The notes under the pieces were generated by a model. The model had not been told where the DNA came from. It saw nothing but the letters and a program-made list of their open reading frames with translations, and ran no database searches. Source: Sphaerisporangium aureirubrum (GTDB taxonomy: Bacteria > Actinomycetota > Actinomycetes > Streptosporangiales > Streptosporangiaceae). From it: a stretch of DNA of 64,000 nucleotides. Positions 24,844-33,306 of the stretch are shown in pieces. Position numbers and translations under genes: made by a program. Where the stretch lies: the NCBI RefSeq assembly GCF_042658925.1, contig NZ_JBHSRF010000044.1, forward strand, positions 1 to 64,000. The letters run 5' to 3'. How positions within the stretch are numbered: the first letter of the stretch is position 1; every line of letters begins with the position of its first letter.

Positions 24844-26149
24844 CGGCTCTCCCTTCCGTCAGGAGGCGTAGCGCCTCCTCTTCCACGTGTACGGCCTGGG
24901 CCACCTGGTCCGCCAGTGACGCCAGCAGGTCGGCGCGGCCCGCCGGGCCCAGGGGGTCGGTGTCGCCGTACTCCTTCGTCAGGGCGGCCGACCCGTCTCG
25001 CAGCTCGCGCAGGCGGGGGGTGGCGCGGGCGCCTTCGGTGAGCAGGAGTTCCTGCGACTCGGTGATCAGCTCGTGGTAGGGGGCGAACTCCGGGGGGAGG
25101 GCGTCGGACGCGATCTTCGACCAGATTCGCCCTGCTTCCCGGTAGAGGGCGGCGGCCTCGCTCGCCGCCGGGCCGTCCAGCAGGGGTGCGGCCTCGTCGA
25201 GGAAGTCCGCGTACAGGGGGCGCATCGCGCCGGGGGCGCCGTATTCGATCTCCAGGCAGTCGTGCAGGCGGGTCATGGCGGTGAAGAACGCCCGCGGGTT
25301 CGCGAAGCGGCGGGACCAGCCCTGGCGGCCCTTGGTGTCGGCCAGCTGGGCGCGCAGCTTGCGCATGCCGCTCAGGCCGAAGTTGACGTCGAACGAGTTG
25401 CCGAGGACGGGGCCGGTCATCTTCGCCACCGTCTCCGCGACGGCGTCGCGTGCGGCCCGCCGGGGGTCGCCGTCCGCGCCCGGTCCGGTGACGTGGATCA
25501 TGTGGTGCCTGGCCTTGGGGAGGGCGGACCAGGCGGTCATCAGGTCCGCGATCGGGAGCTCGTGCGGCTCGGCGCACTGGTCGTCCAGGAGGACCGTGTC
25601 GCCGTCGATCCCGGCCACGCCGGCCTCCAGCGGGTCGGGGAACGGGTACCCGGGACGCCAGGGGAGCGCGTAGCGGTTCACCCGGCAGACGGCGGCGCGG
25701 CCGGAGGCCAGGGTGGCGCGCAGCGTGGCCTCGGCTCTGGCGGCGGACGAGGTGCGCGACGCCTCGTACGGGATCCCGGCCCTGGCCAGCGCCTTGGGGA
25801 TCATGGGGTCGGGGTGGGCCTGGGTGACGAGGGTCGTCATCGGGTCGTGGCCGCGGTACTCGAACACGGCGTACATGAACCCGATCCCGCCGCCGAGGCC
25901 GGCCAGCGCGGCCTCGGTGTACGGCCGCCCGGTGGCGGGCGAGACGACCCCCGCCTGCGCCAGGACGTGGGCCAGCAGGGCGGAGTCGTGGTGGACGCCG
26001 CCACCGAACCTGGTGTACCCGGGCAGCGCCGCCGGGCAGGGCCGCGGCTCACGGGCCCCCGCCACGTGGCGCAGCGCCGTGGAGTACGACTCGCCGGTTC
26101 TGGCCATCCGCGCCCGGACGAGCCTCTTCAGATGCTTGCGCTCGGTCAT
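24836..26149 (-). CDS. BtrH_N / DUF4872-type protein
   Basis: 437 residues. The first ~30 residues form a short basic segment (TERKHLKRLVRARMARTGES). A BtrH_N-like region follows (HHDSALLAHVLAQAGV, GLGGGIGFMYAVFEYRG), then a DUF4872-like C-terminal half (GLSGMRKLRAQLADTKGRQG). BtrH moves an acyl chain from a carrier protein in butirosin biosynthesis; homologues like this have no known substrate. The ATG at 26149 has GGGA upstream, and an earlier in-frame start adds only unlikely sequence. It is coupled with the DUF4396 gene. Confidence 0.85.
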   Translation of the reverse strand: MTERKHLKRLVRARMARTGESYSTALRHVAGAREPRPCPAALPGYTRFGGGVHHDSALLAHVLAQAGVVSPATGRPYTEAALAGLGGGIGFMYAVFEYRGHDPMTTLVTQAHPDPMIPKALARAGIPYEASRTSSAARAEATLRATLASGRAAVCRVNRYALPWRPGYPFPDPLEAGVAGIDGDTVLLDDQCAEPHELPIADLMTAWSALPKARHHMIHVTGPGADGDPRRAARDAVAETVAKMTGPVLGNSFDVNFGLSGMRKLRAQLADTKGRQGWSRRFANPRAFFTAMTRLHDCLEIEYGAPGAMRPLYADFLDEAAPLLDGPAASEAAALYREAGRIWSKIASDALPPEFAPYHELITESQELLLTEGARATPRLRELRDGSAALTKEYGDTDPLGPAGRADLLASLADQVAQAVHVEEEALRLLTEGRADV

Positions 26150-26400
26150 GTGTCGATCCCTCGGGGCGGCGGCCACGCACACCCCACGCGCCGTGCGAGC
26201 CCCGCCGTAGGGAACGGTCACCCGACCTGCCCGCGGCTTCGGTGCCCGAGGACATCGATCCCCTCTGCCTCCGCGTCGCCGCGTGGCGTGGGCACGCGAT
26301 CAGGAGGTCCGGCGCGGGACGGCGCCATCGGCCACGATAGGTGCTTCGCGTGTTCTGTGACAATGGCCGGGACCGGCGGCCCGAGATCAGGAGGACCCTC

Positions 26401-26877
26401 ATGTGGGACGAAGCGGAGCTCAAGCACCTGCGGCGGTGCGTCGCCCTGGCGGCCGAGGCGCTGGAGGCGGGCGACGAGCCGTTCGGCTCGGTACTGGTGG
26501 GCGGCGACGGAACCGTGCTGGCCGAGGACCGCAACCGTGAGACCACCGGCGCCGACCAGACCCTCCACCCCGAGTTCGCCCTGGCCCGCTGGGCCGCCAC
26601 CCACCTGACCCGTGAGGAACGCGCCGCCGCCACCGTCTACACCAGCGGCGAGCACTGCCCCATGTGCGCCGCCGCCCACGGCTGGGTGGGCCTCGGCCGC
26701 ATCGTCTACGTCGCCTCCTCCACCCAGCTCGTCGAATGGCTCACCGCGCTCGGCCTCCCGCCGTCCCCGGTGGCCGCGATCCCCGCCGGGCGGATCGCCC
26801 TTCGCGTGAAGGTCGAGGGCCCGGTCGACGACCTCACCGAGGACATCCGGGCCCTGCACGTCCGGTACCACGGGTGA
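26401..26877 (+). CDS. Cytidine/deoxycytidylate-type nucleoside deaminase
   Basis: 158 residues of the zinc-dependent deaminase fold. The zinc motif reads HPE (residue near 62, in TLHPEFALARW) and EHCPMC, i.e. the HxE...PCxxC pattern with CPMC as the second half. The ATG at 26401 has an excellent RBS (AGGAGG, 7 nt spacing). Close relatives act on guanine or other nucleobases and nucleosides; the exact substrate is not clear. It stands alone between two minus-strand genes. Confidence 0.9.
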   Translation: MWDEAELKHLRRCVALAAEALEAGDEPFGSVLVGGDGTVLAEDRNRETTGADQTLHPEFALARWAATHLTREERAAATVYTSGEHCPMCAAAHGWVGLGRIVYVASSTQLVEWLTALGLPPSPVAAIPAGRIALRVKVEGPVDDLTEDIRALHVRYHG

Positions 26878-26900
26878 GCCGAGGCGGCCGGCGGCGCCGG

Positions 26901-27377
26901 TCAGGCGAACGTCAGGGCCCAGGCCGCGCAGGCGAAGGCGGCGGTGTGACCGGAGGTGCGGACCAGGTTGAAGGTGACCCATCTGGGCTCGAACCCGCGG
27001 CGGACGGCGGCGAGGTCGGGGATGTGCTCCGGGTCGCCCGCCTGGTCGAGGCGGTTGTTCAGGGGGACGTTGGCCGCCATGGTGACGAGGAACGACACGA
27101 CGTAGAGGATCAGGGCGGCGATGAGCCAGGGCAGGGCGGGGTCGTCCACGGACATGATCACCACGGCGATGAGCAGGGGGATCGATCCGACGAAGGGGAG
27201 CATGAACACGGGGTTGATGATCGCCCGGTTGATGTTCTGCATCGTCTCCACCAGGACGCGGTCGGAGGAAAGGGCGAGCCCTGGCATCACGGAGAAGGAG
27301 TAGGCGAAGAACAGCCCCGCCATCAGGCCGGTGGTGAGGACCGTGGCCAGCAGCAGGGCGGTGTGGAGGGGGCTCAA
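26901..27377 (-). CDS. DUF1772 (anthrone oxygenase-like) membrane protein
   Basis: 158 residues with four hydrophobic helices (LHTALLLATVLTTGLMAGLFF, VFMLPFVGSIPLLIAVVIM, WLIAALILYVVSFLVTM, SGHTAAFACAAWALTF), plus the NINRAIINP and NVPLNNRLD turns typical of DUF1772. The family includes fungal anthrone oxygenases, but bacterial members are mostly uncharacterised. The start is ambiguous: TTG 27377 has GGGAG at good spacing, and GTG 27386 and TTG 27422 are alternatives. Confidence 0.8.
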   Translation of the reverse strand: MSPLHTALLLATVLTTGLMAGLFFAYSFSVMPGLALSSDRVLVETMQNINRAIINPVFMLPFVGSIPLLIAVVIMSVDDPALPWLIAALILYVVSFLVTMAANVPLNNRLDQAGDPEHIPDLAAVRRGFEPRWVTFNLVRTSGHTAAFACAAWALTFA

Positions 27378-27560
27378 GGGGGTCACTCCCGGTCGTGGGG
27401 CCTGGTGTCCGTAACCCCTCAACGATCATGCAACGACGGGTGGGAGGGCAAGTCCCCACGGTGGAAGGATCGCCGACCCCGAGGTGCACGGCGGGAGATC
27501 GGCAGGGTCGCGTCCGCCACCGCGTTCACCCGCGCCGCCGGGATCGAGGGCTAGAAAGCC

Positions 27561-28922
27561 GTGTCCGCCGCCGAGTTCACCCGCGCGGCCCGCGAGTTCC
27601 ACGAGGGGTACGCCGCCACCGCGGACCCGGACCTGCTGGAGCGGGCCATCGAGCTCCACCGCCGCGCCGCCGAGGCCGCCGCCCCCGGCGACCCCCTGCT
27701 GCCCCGCTACCTGTCCAACCTCGCGGTCGCCCTGTCCGACCGCTACGACCTCACCAGTGCCCTCGCCGACCTGACGGACGCCATCGAGACCGCGGAGGCG
27801 GCCCTGCGCGGCACCCCCGAGGGGGCGCCGGAGAGGGGCACCCGGCTCGGGAACCTCGGCGTCTTCCTGTCCGACCGGTACGACCGGCTGGGCGACCTGG
27901 ACGACCTGGACACCGCGCTGGACCTGCTCACCGAGGCCGCGGGGGAGGGCGACCCCTGGTCGGCGGACACCGCCCGCGCGCACTCCAACCTGTCGATGCT
28001 CTGGCTCGACCGCTACGAGCGCACCCGGCGCCCGGCCGAGCTGGACGCCAGCGTGCTGGCGGCCGAGGCGGCGGTGCAGGCCACCCCGTCCGGCTCCGCC
28101 GACCTGCCGGGGTACCTGAACAACCTCGGCAACGCCCACCGGATGCGGTACGAGCGCACCGCCGAGGACGGCGTCGCGGGCGCCGGCGCGCAGGGGCGGT
28201 TCGCCATCGAGGTGGCGGACCTGCTCGTCGCGGTCGAGGCGTACCGCCGCGCGGTGGAGCTGTGCCCGGCCGGGTCGCCGTACCGGCCGAAGTTCCTCAC
28301 CAACCTCGGCAACGTCCTGCTGGACCGGTGGGCCGTGCTCCAGGACGGGGACGACTTCACCGAGTCGGTGGCGGTGCTCACCGCGGCCGTCGAGGCGACC
28401 CCCGCGGGCTCGCCCGACCTCACCGGGCGGCTGAACAACCTCGCGGTGACGTTGCAGCACGGCGAGCCCGCCCATCATCCCCGGGCTGCCGGGCTGTTCC
28501 GCACCTGTTGCGAGCACGGCCTGGAGGCGGGGGTGGAGGGGGCGCTGATGGCGGCGGAGAACTGGGGGAGGTGGGCGCTGGAGCGGCGGGCCTTCGCCGA
28601 GGCGAGCGAGGCGTACGGCTTCGCCTGGCGGGCCGCCGACCGCCTCTACCGCACGCAGGCCGGCCGCTCGTACAAGCAGACCTGGCTGCTCAGCTTCACC
28701 GGGCTGTCCGCGGGCGCCGCCCTGGCCGCCGCCCGCTCCGGCGACGTCCCGTCCGCCGCGCTCGCCCTGGAGCGCGGCCGCGCGATGCTCCTGGCCGAGG
28801 CCCTGGAACGCGACCGCGCCGAGCTGGACGATCTCGCCGCCCACCGCCCGGACCTGTCCCGCCGCTACCTCGCCGCCGCCGAGCATGTTCGATCCCTCGA
28901 CGCCCGGGGTATTACCTATTGA
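27561..28922 (+). CDS. TPR protein, probably a CHAT-domain protein lacking its CHAT domain
   Basis: 453 residues of TPR-like helical pairs (YLSNLAVALSDRYD, RLGNLGVFLSDRYDRLGD, YLNNLGNAHRMRYERT, FLTNLGNVLLDRW). The end RGRAMLLAEALERDRAELDD and LSRRYLAAAEHVRSLDAR is the hinge that in actinobacterial TPR-CHAT proteins is followed by the caspase-like CHAT domain. Here the frame stops 12 codons later, inside the AT-rich control region of the next gene, and no CHAT sequence follows. The gene looks truncated by deletion. The GTG start at 27561 has only a weak RBS. Confidence 0.75.
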   Translation: MSAAEFTRAAREFHEGYAATADPDLLERAIELHRRAAEAAAPGDPLLPRYLSNLAVALSDRYDLTSALADLTDAIETAEAALRGTPEGAPERGTRLGNLGVFLSDRYDRLGDLDDLDTALDLLTEAAGEGDPWSADTARAHSNLSMLWLDRYERTRRPAELDASVLAAEAAVQATPSGSADLPGYLNNLGNAHRMRYERTAEDGVAGAGAQGRFAIEVADLLVAVEAYRRAVELCPAGSPYRPKFLTNLGNVLLDRWAVLQDGDDFTESVAVLTAAVEATPAGSPDLTGRLNNLAVTLQHGEPAHHPRAAGLFRTCCEHGLEAGVEGALMAAENWGRWALERRAFAEASEAYGFAWRAADRLYRTQAGRSYKQTWLLSFTGLSAGAALAAARSGDVPSAALALERGRAMLLAEALERDRAELDDLAAHRPDLSRRYLAAAEHVRSLDARGITY

Positions 28923-28935
28923 CTAAGTAGGAATT
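28915..28935 (+). promoter_or_regulatory. Operator-like motif upstream of carbonic anhydrase
   Basis: CCTATTGACTAAGTAGG followed by AATT matches the motif over the promoter of the monooxygenase operon at 22417 in 15 of 21 positions, including the AGTAGGAA block. It contains a -35-like TTGACT (28919-28924) and the stop codon of the truncated TPR gene. Confidence 0.55.
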
Positions 28936-28977
28936 ATTGGTAAAGGGTGGGAAAGGTCCACGCAGAAGGGAGATCGC

Positions 28978-29472
28978 ATGAGCGTCACCGATGAGCTGCT
29001 GGCCAACGCCGAGCGCTACGCCGCGTCCTTCGACAAGGGGGAGCTGCCGTTGCCACCCGCCAAGGGCGTCGCCGTCGTGGCGTGCATGGACGCCCGGCTG
29101 AACGTCTACGGGGTGCTCGGCCTCAGCGAGGGCGACGCCCACGTCATCCGCAACGCCGGGGGCGTGGTGACGGCCGACGAACGGCGCAGTCTCGTCATCA
29201 GCCAGCGGCTGCTGGGCACCAGCGAGATCATCCTGATCCACCACACCGACTGCGGCATGCTGACCTTCACCGACGACGGGTTCAAGGAGAGCATCCACGA
29301 CGAGCTCGGCATCAAGCCCGACTGGTCCGCCGAGGCGTTCGCCGACCTGGAGGAGGACGTCCTGCAGTCGATCGCCCGCATCAAGGCCGACCCGTTCATC
29401 CCGCGCAAGGACTCGATCCGCGGCTTCGTCTACGAGGTCGAGACGGGACGGCTCCGCGAGGTCAAGGCGTAG
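28978..29472 (+). CDS. Beta-class carbonic anhydrase
   Basis: 164 residues. Zinc ligands and active site are visible as ACMDARLN (Cys with the Asp-Arg dyad) and IHHTDCGML (His and Cys), with VIRNAGG between. The enzyme interconverts CO2 and bicarbonate in the cytoplasm. The ATG has GGGAGA 4 nt upstream. It belongs to the short actinobacterial group often found near sulfur-assimilation genes, and it shares an operator-like motif with the flavin-monooxygenase operon. It converges with the NB-ARC gene and overlaps it by 11 bp at the 3' ends. Confidence 0.95.
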   Translation: MSVTDELLANAERYAASFDKGELPLPPAKGVAVVACMDARLNVYGVLGLSEGDAHVIRNAGGVVTADERRSLVISQRLLGTSEIILIHHTDCGMLTFTDDGFKESIHDELGIKPDWSAEAFADLEEDVLQSIARIKADPFIPRKDSIRGFVYEVETGRLREVKA

Positions 29473-31966
29473 GAATCGGCGGATCGCCCAGGCGGGCCAG
29501 CACACGGCTCGCCTCGGGCACGCCGAGGCGCTGGTAGGCGGCCAGCGCCGCCCGCCAGTGCTCCCGCGCCTGGGCGGCGCGGCCGATGCCGGACAGGACG
29601 TGCGCGATGCCGTCCAGCGCCCGGGCGTGCTCGTACCGGTCGCCCGTCCGCTCGGCGAGCGCCAGCGCGGCCCGGTGGCGGGCCAGCGCCGAGTCGGGCT
29701 GGCCCATGAGGCCCAGCGTCTCACCTAGGGTGTTGAGCGTCTCCAGCTCCAGGTTGCGGTCACTCGTCTCACGGCTGATGGCCAGCGCGCGGTGCAGGTG
29801 GTCCAGGGCCTCCGGGTACCGGCCGAGCCGCCGGTACACCGCGCCCATCGTGCCGATCGCGCTGCCCTCGCCGCCCGGGTCGCCGCCCGCGCGGCAGTCG
29901 GTGAGCGCCTGGTCCAGGTGGGTGAGCGCCTCGGCGTGCCTGCCGAGCAGGCTGTACAGCGCGCCGAGGTTGCCCAGCGCGTAGCCGCGCAGCCGCAGGT
30001 CGCCGAGGTCGGCGAACACCGCGGCGGCCCGCAGCTGATGCTCGGCCGCCTCCTCGTACCGCCCGACCCTGCGGCACATGGCGCCGATGTTGACCAGCTG
30101 TGCGCCCTGCCCGTGCCGGTTGCCGGTCCGCTCGTAGATGGCCAGCGCCGCGCGCAGCACCCCCAGGGCCTCGTCCAGGTCGCCGAGCCGCTCGTGCACC
30201 AGCCCGAGGCGGCCGAGCACCCGGGCCTCGCCCTCCGCGTCGCCCTCCCGCCGCGCGCTCGCCAGGGACTGCTCGAACCGGGCCCGCGCCTCGCGGTGGT
30301 CGCCCAGCCACCAGTGGATGCCGCCGAGGTTAGTCAGCACCCCCGACAGGCCGTGGCCGGTGGCGAGGGCGGCCTCCACGGCGGCGCCGTGCAGCGTCAG
30401 CGCCTCCTGGTAGTGGCAGCCCACCTCCAGGTGCCGCCACAGGACGCGGGACAGGTCGACGGCGTACCGCGCCAGGCCGTGCCTGGCCGCGTCGACGGCG
30501 ACCGCGACCAGCGCGGGCCGTTCCCGGTCCAGCCAGCGCGCCGCCTGGCCGGGCTCGCCGACCGCCGGCGCCGGGGTCCGCGGCGGCGGCGTCTCCGGAC
30601 GGCCGCGCTCGTACGGGAACAGCGTGTCCATCGCCCGCGCGGCCGTGCTCAGGTAGTGGTCGTACAGCCGGGTCAGCGCCGCCTGCCCGTCGGTCGCGCG
30701 CTCCACCGCGAACGCCCGCAGCAGGTCGTGCATGGTGTACCTGCCGGGGCCCGCCTGCTCGATCAGGTGGCCGCGGGCCAGCTCGTCCAGCAGCGCCGCC
30801 GCCCGCCCCGTCCCCGTGCCGGTCAGCGCGGCGGCGGTGTACATGTCGAACTCCCGGCCCGGGTGCAGCCCGAGCAGGTCGAACGCGCGGGCGGCGGCAC
30901 CCGGCAGGTGGCGGTGGGACCAGGAGAACACCGACCGCACGGCGGTGCGCGGGTCCCCGGCGGCGTCCAGCAGGTCCAGGCGGCGCTGCTCGTCGCGCAG
31001 CTCGGCGACCAGCTCCGCCAGCGGCGCCATCGGCCGCGAGGTGGCCAGCTCGGCGGCGATCCGCAGGGCCAGCGGCAGCCGCGCGCAGTGCTCGGCCAGC
31101 GCGGCGGCGGCGTCCGGCTCGGCGCCGGCCCGTGGCCCGATGAGGGTGCTCAGCAGGCCGGCCGCCTCGCCGGGGGTGAGGGTGTCCAGGTCGATCCGCC
31201 GGGCGCCCTCCCGCGCCACCAGCCCGGTGAGCGCGTCACGGCTGGTCACCACGACGAGGCACGACGGCATCCCGGGCAGCAGCGGGCGCACGTGGTCGGC
31301 GCCGTACGCGTTGTCCAGCACCACCAGCATGCGCCGCCCCGCGAGCAGCGTGCGGTAGCGGGCCGCTCGCTCGCCGGGGTCCTCGGGGATGTCGGCGGGT
31401 TCCACGCCGAGGGCGCGCAGGAACCCCGCCAGCGCGTCGGCGGCCGTCACGGGCCTGCCGGGGTCGTAGCCGCGCAGGTCCAGGTAGAGCTGGCCGTCGG
31501 GGAACCGCTTGGCCACCCGGTGCGCCCAGTGCACCGCCAGGGCCGTCTTGCCGACCCCCGCGGTGCCCGCCACCGCGGAGATCACCACCGCGGGACGCCG
31601 TTCGCCCGCGGCCAGCATGGCGTCCAGGACGGCGAGCTGCGCGGCGCGGCCGGTGAAGCCGAACACGTCCAGCGGGAGCTGCCGGGGTACCGGCCGCTCG
31701 ACCGGCGCCGAGCCGCGCCGGTTCTCCTCCACCTGGTCGCGGGCGGTGGCCAGCGCGCCCTGCTCGGCGGGGCTCGCGCCGAGCAGGCCGATCAGTACGT
31801 CGAACCGGTCGGTGGGCGGGAGGATGCGGCCGGAGAGGTACTCCCCGATGATGCCGTGCGACCAGCCGGTGGCGGCGGCCAGCTCGCGGTAGGTGAGCTC
31901 GGGGCCGCCCTGACCGCGGGCATGGCGGCGGCGCAGCCCGCGCAGGATCCGGCCGAGGTCCGCCAC
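29462..31966 (-). CDS. XRE-type HTH / NB-ARC / TPR regulator
   Basis: 834 residues. An N-terminal XRE-like HTH (LTYRELAAATGWSHGIIGEY) is followed by an NB-ARC/STAND ATPase with P-loop AGTAGVGKTALA, a LVVLDNA Walker B region and GLPLALRIAA-type text (CARLPLALRIAAELA). A winged-helix-like part precedes at least seven TPRs. This is the AfsR/SARP-like STAND architecture without the SARP domain, thought to act as an ATP-switched regulator. GTG 31966 is preferred (GAGG 8 nt upstream); GTG 31999 is an alternative. Targets and ligand are unknown. Confidence 0.9.
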   Translation of the reverse strand: MADLGRILRGLRRRHARGQGGPELTYRELAAATGWSHGIIGEYLSGRILPPTDRFDVLIGLLGASPAEQGALATARDQVEENRRGSAPVERPVPRQLPLDVFGFTGRAAQLAVLDAMLAAGERRPAVVISAVAGTAGVGKTALAVHWAHRVAKRFPDGQLYLDLRGYDPGRPVTAADALAGFLRALGVEPADIPEDPGERAARYRTLLAGRRMLVVLDNAYGADHVRPLLPGMPSCLVVVTSRDALTGLVAREGARRIDLDTLTPGEAAGLLSTLIGPRAGAEPDAAAALAEHCARLPLALRIAAELATSRPMAPLAELVAELRDEQRRLDLLDAAGDPRTAVRSVFSWSHRHLPGAAARAFDLLGLHPGREFDMYTAAALTGTGTGRAAALLDELARGHLIEQAGPGRYTMHDLLRAFAVERATDGQAALTRLYDHYLSTAARAMDTLFPYERGRPETPPPRTPAPAVGEPGQAARWLDRERPALVAVAVDAARHGLARYAVDLSRVLWRHLEVGCHYQEALTLHGAAVEAALATGHGLSGVLTNLGGIHWWLGDHREARARFEQSLASARREGDAEGEARVLGRLGLVHERLGDLDEALGVLRAALAIYERTGNRHGQGAQLVNIGAMCRRVGRYEEAAEHQLRAAAVFADLGDLRLRGYALGNLGALYSLLGRHAEALTHLDQALTDCRAGGDPGGEGSAIGTMGAVYRRLGRYPEALDHLHRALAISRETSDRNLELETLNTLGETLGLMGQPDSALARHRAALALAERTGDRYEHARALDGIAHVLSGIGRAAQAREHWRAALAAYQRLGVPEASRVLARLGDPPIPTP

Positions 31967-32060
31967 GGTGCGGACCTCGGCGACGCGCCACGCCGCCACG
32001 TCAGGAGAGGGCTCGGCAGGCCCGAGGGGATGACCGTCGATGGGGGAAGATAACCACGCC

Positions 32061-32145
32061 GGACGGCCCGCGCGCGAGTGGCGGGCCGTCCGTGTCGTGA
32101 CGCGTGGCCCGCGCGGGAGACGGCGCGGGCCGGTCGCGTCACGAC
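32061..32145. terminator. Double hairpin at the 3' end of the FN3-CBM2 gene
   Basis: One stem of 11 bp (32061-32071 with 32081-32091) and a longer interrupted stem (32094-32114 with 32123-32145), the latter overlapping the FN3-CBM2 stop codon. They fit a strong terminator ahead of the NB-ARC gene. Confidence 0.75.
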
Positions 32146-33122
32146 GTGCAGGGCACCCCTTCGAACGTGAATCCGCTCGGTGGGGTGAACGGGCGGGCCG
32201 ACCCGGAGAAGCCCACGGTGAACTGTCCGCCCGGCTGGATCACGTTGGTGTACGAGACCGGGGTGAGGGTCGCGGCGTCCCCGGTGCGGGTCAGCACGCC
32301 GTTGAAGACGCCGGCGGCGGCCGCCGCGGCCGGCAGGGTGAAGCGGACGGTCCAGCCGACGATCGGCGCCGTGGTGGTGTTGACGATGGTGACGTTCGCC
32401 GTGAAGCCGGGGTTGTAGGGGATCACCTGGGTCCGGCAGGACGGGGTGGCCGTCGCGGGCAGCGTCGTCAGCACGCCCGTCGCCGACCGGGCCGACTCGT
32501 TCCCCCGGGCGTCGAAGGCGATCACCGCGTAGCTGTACGAGGTGCCGGGGGACAGCCCGTACACCGACTGGAAGCGGCCGCCCGGCCCGACGGTGCGGAA
32601 GTTCGTCCAGACGCCGTCCACCAGCTGCTGCAGGTGGTACCCGGTGACCTGCACGTTGTCGGTGGACTCCGGCCAGAAGATGTCGGCCGCCGTGGTGGTG
32701 ACGGTGCTGAACGTCGGCATGGCCGGCGTCGACGGCGGGACGGTGTCCGGCCCGGGCAGGGTGGTGAACGACACCGGAGCGGAACGCGCGCTGGTGGTGT
32801 ACCCGAGCCCCGACACCGGGATCGAGTACACCCGGAAGGTGTAGGTCGTCCCCGGGGTGAGCCCGGTGAGCGCCAGCTGCCCGAACAGCCCTCTGGCGTA
32901 CTCCCGCCACCCCGCGCCGACCTTGCGTTCCACCACGTCCTGCGCCGACGCGCCGTCGCGCAGCCACCACAGGTCGGCGCTGGTGTCCGCGACGTGCACC
33001 GCCTGCACGTTGGTCGGCGCCGGCAACGGCGTCGCCGCGTGCGCGGCCAGGGGTGAGCCTCCGAGGGCCGCGGCGACCAGAGCGGCCCCGACGAGGAGCC
33101 GTAGGATCAGTTTTCGCTTCAC
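32139..33122 (-). CDS. Secreted FN3-FN3-CBM2-like protein without a catalytic domain
   Basis: 327 residues. GTG 33122 has AAAGGA just upstream and begins a signal peptide (KRKLILRLLVGAALVAAALG...AHA). Two fibronectin type III domains (about 35-120 and 127-215) precede a C-terminal domain with the CBM2 layout: Cys near each end (SCRTQVIPYNPGF ... EGVPCTS) and VGWTVRF. The first and later surface aromatics expected of a cellulose-binding CBM2 (WxGGF and W before N-G-T) are absent here, so binding may be altered or lost. No enzyme module is present. Confidence 0.85.
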   Translation of the reverse strand: MKRKLILRLLVGAALVAAALGGSPLAAHAATPLPAPTNVQAVHVADTSADLWWLRDGASAQDVVERKVGAGWREYARGLFGQLALTGLTPGTTYTFRVYSIPVSGLGYTTSARSAPVSFTTLPGPDTVPPSTPAMPTFSTVTTTAADIFWPESTDNVQVTGYHLQQLVDGVWTNFRTVGPGGRFQSVYGLSPGTSYSYAVIAFDARGNESARSATGVLTTLPATATPSCRTQVIPYNPGFTANVTIVNTTTAPIVGWTVRFTLPAAAAAAGVFNGVLTRTGDAATLTPVSYTNVIQPGGQFTVGFSGSARPFTPPSGFTFEGVPCTS

Positions 33123-33306
33123 GTCCTTTGAACCTTTCACAAGTGGGCCAGGCACCCGCCATCCGTACGGCCGGTCACGAATGGCCCGGAAACGGCGCCC
33201 CCGCCCACGCCAAGACCTTCCGCGCGCCGGTCTGCCCACATGGTCGGAATCCCGGGGCCCCGTCGTCGTCGATCCTGGACACGGCTGGACAGCGGCCCCT
33301 CGCGCT

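Noticed and set aside
22438..25041. Long plus-strand frame across the GH44 and DUF4396 genes
   Set aside because: Antisense to well-supported genes, no motif or RBS, valine/arginine/glycine-rich translation typical of shadows.
29792..32053. Long plus-strand frame antisense to the NB-ARC/TPR gene
   Set aside because: The minus strand carries clear P-loop, HTH and TPR motifs; the plus frame has none.
33125..33140. GTGAAAGG before the FN3-CBM2 gene as another GTGAAAGTT site
   Set aside because: It lies within the ribosome-binding region and one possible GTG start, and lacks the TTTC arm, so coincidence is more likely.
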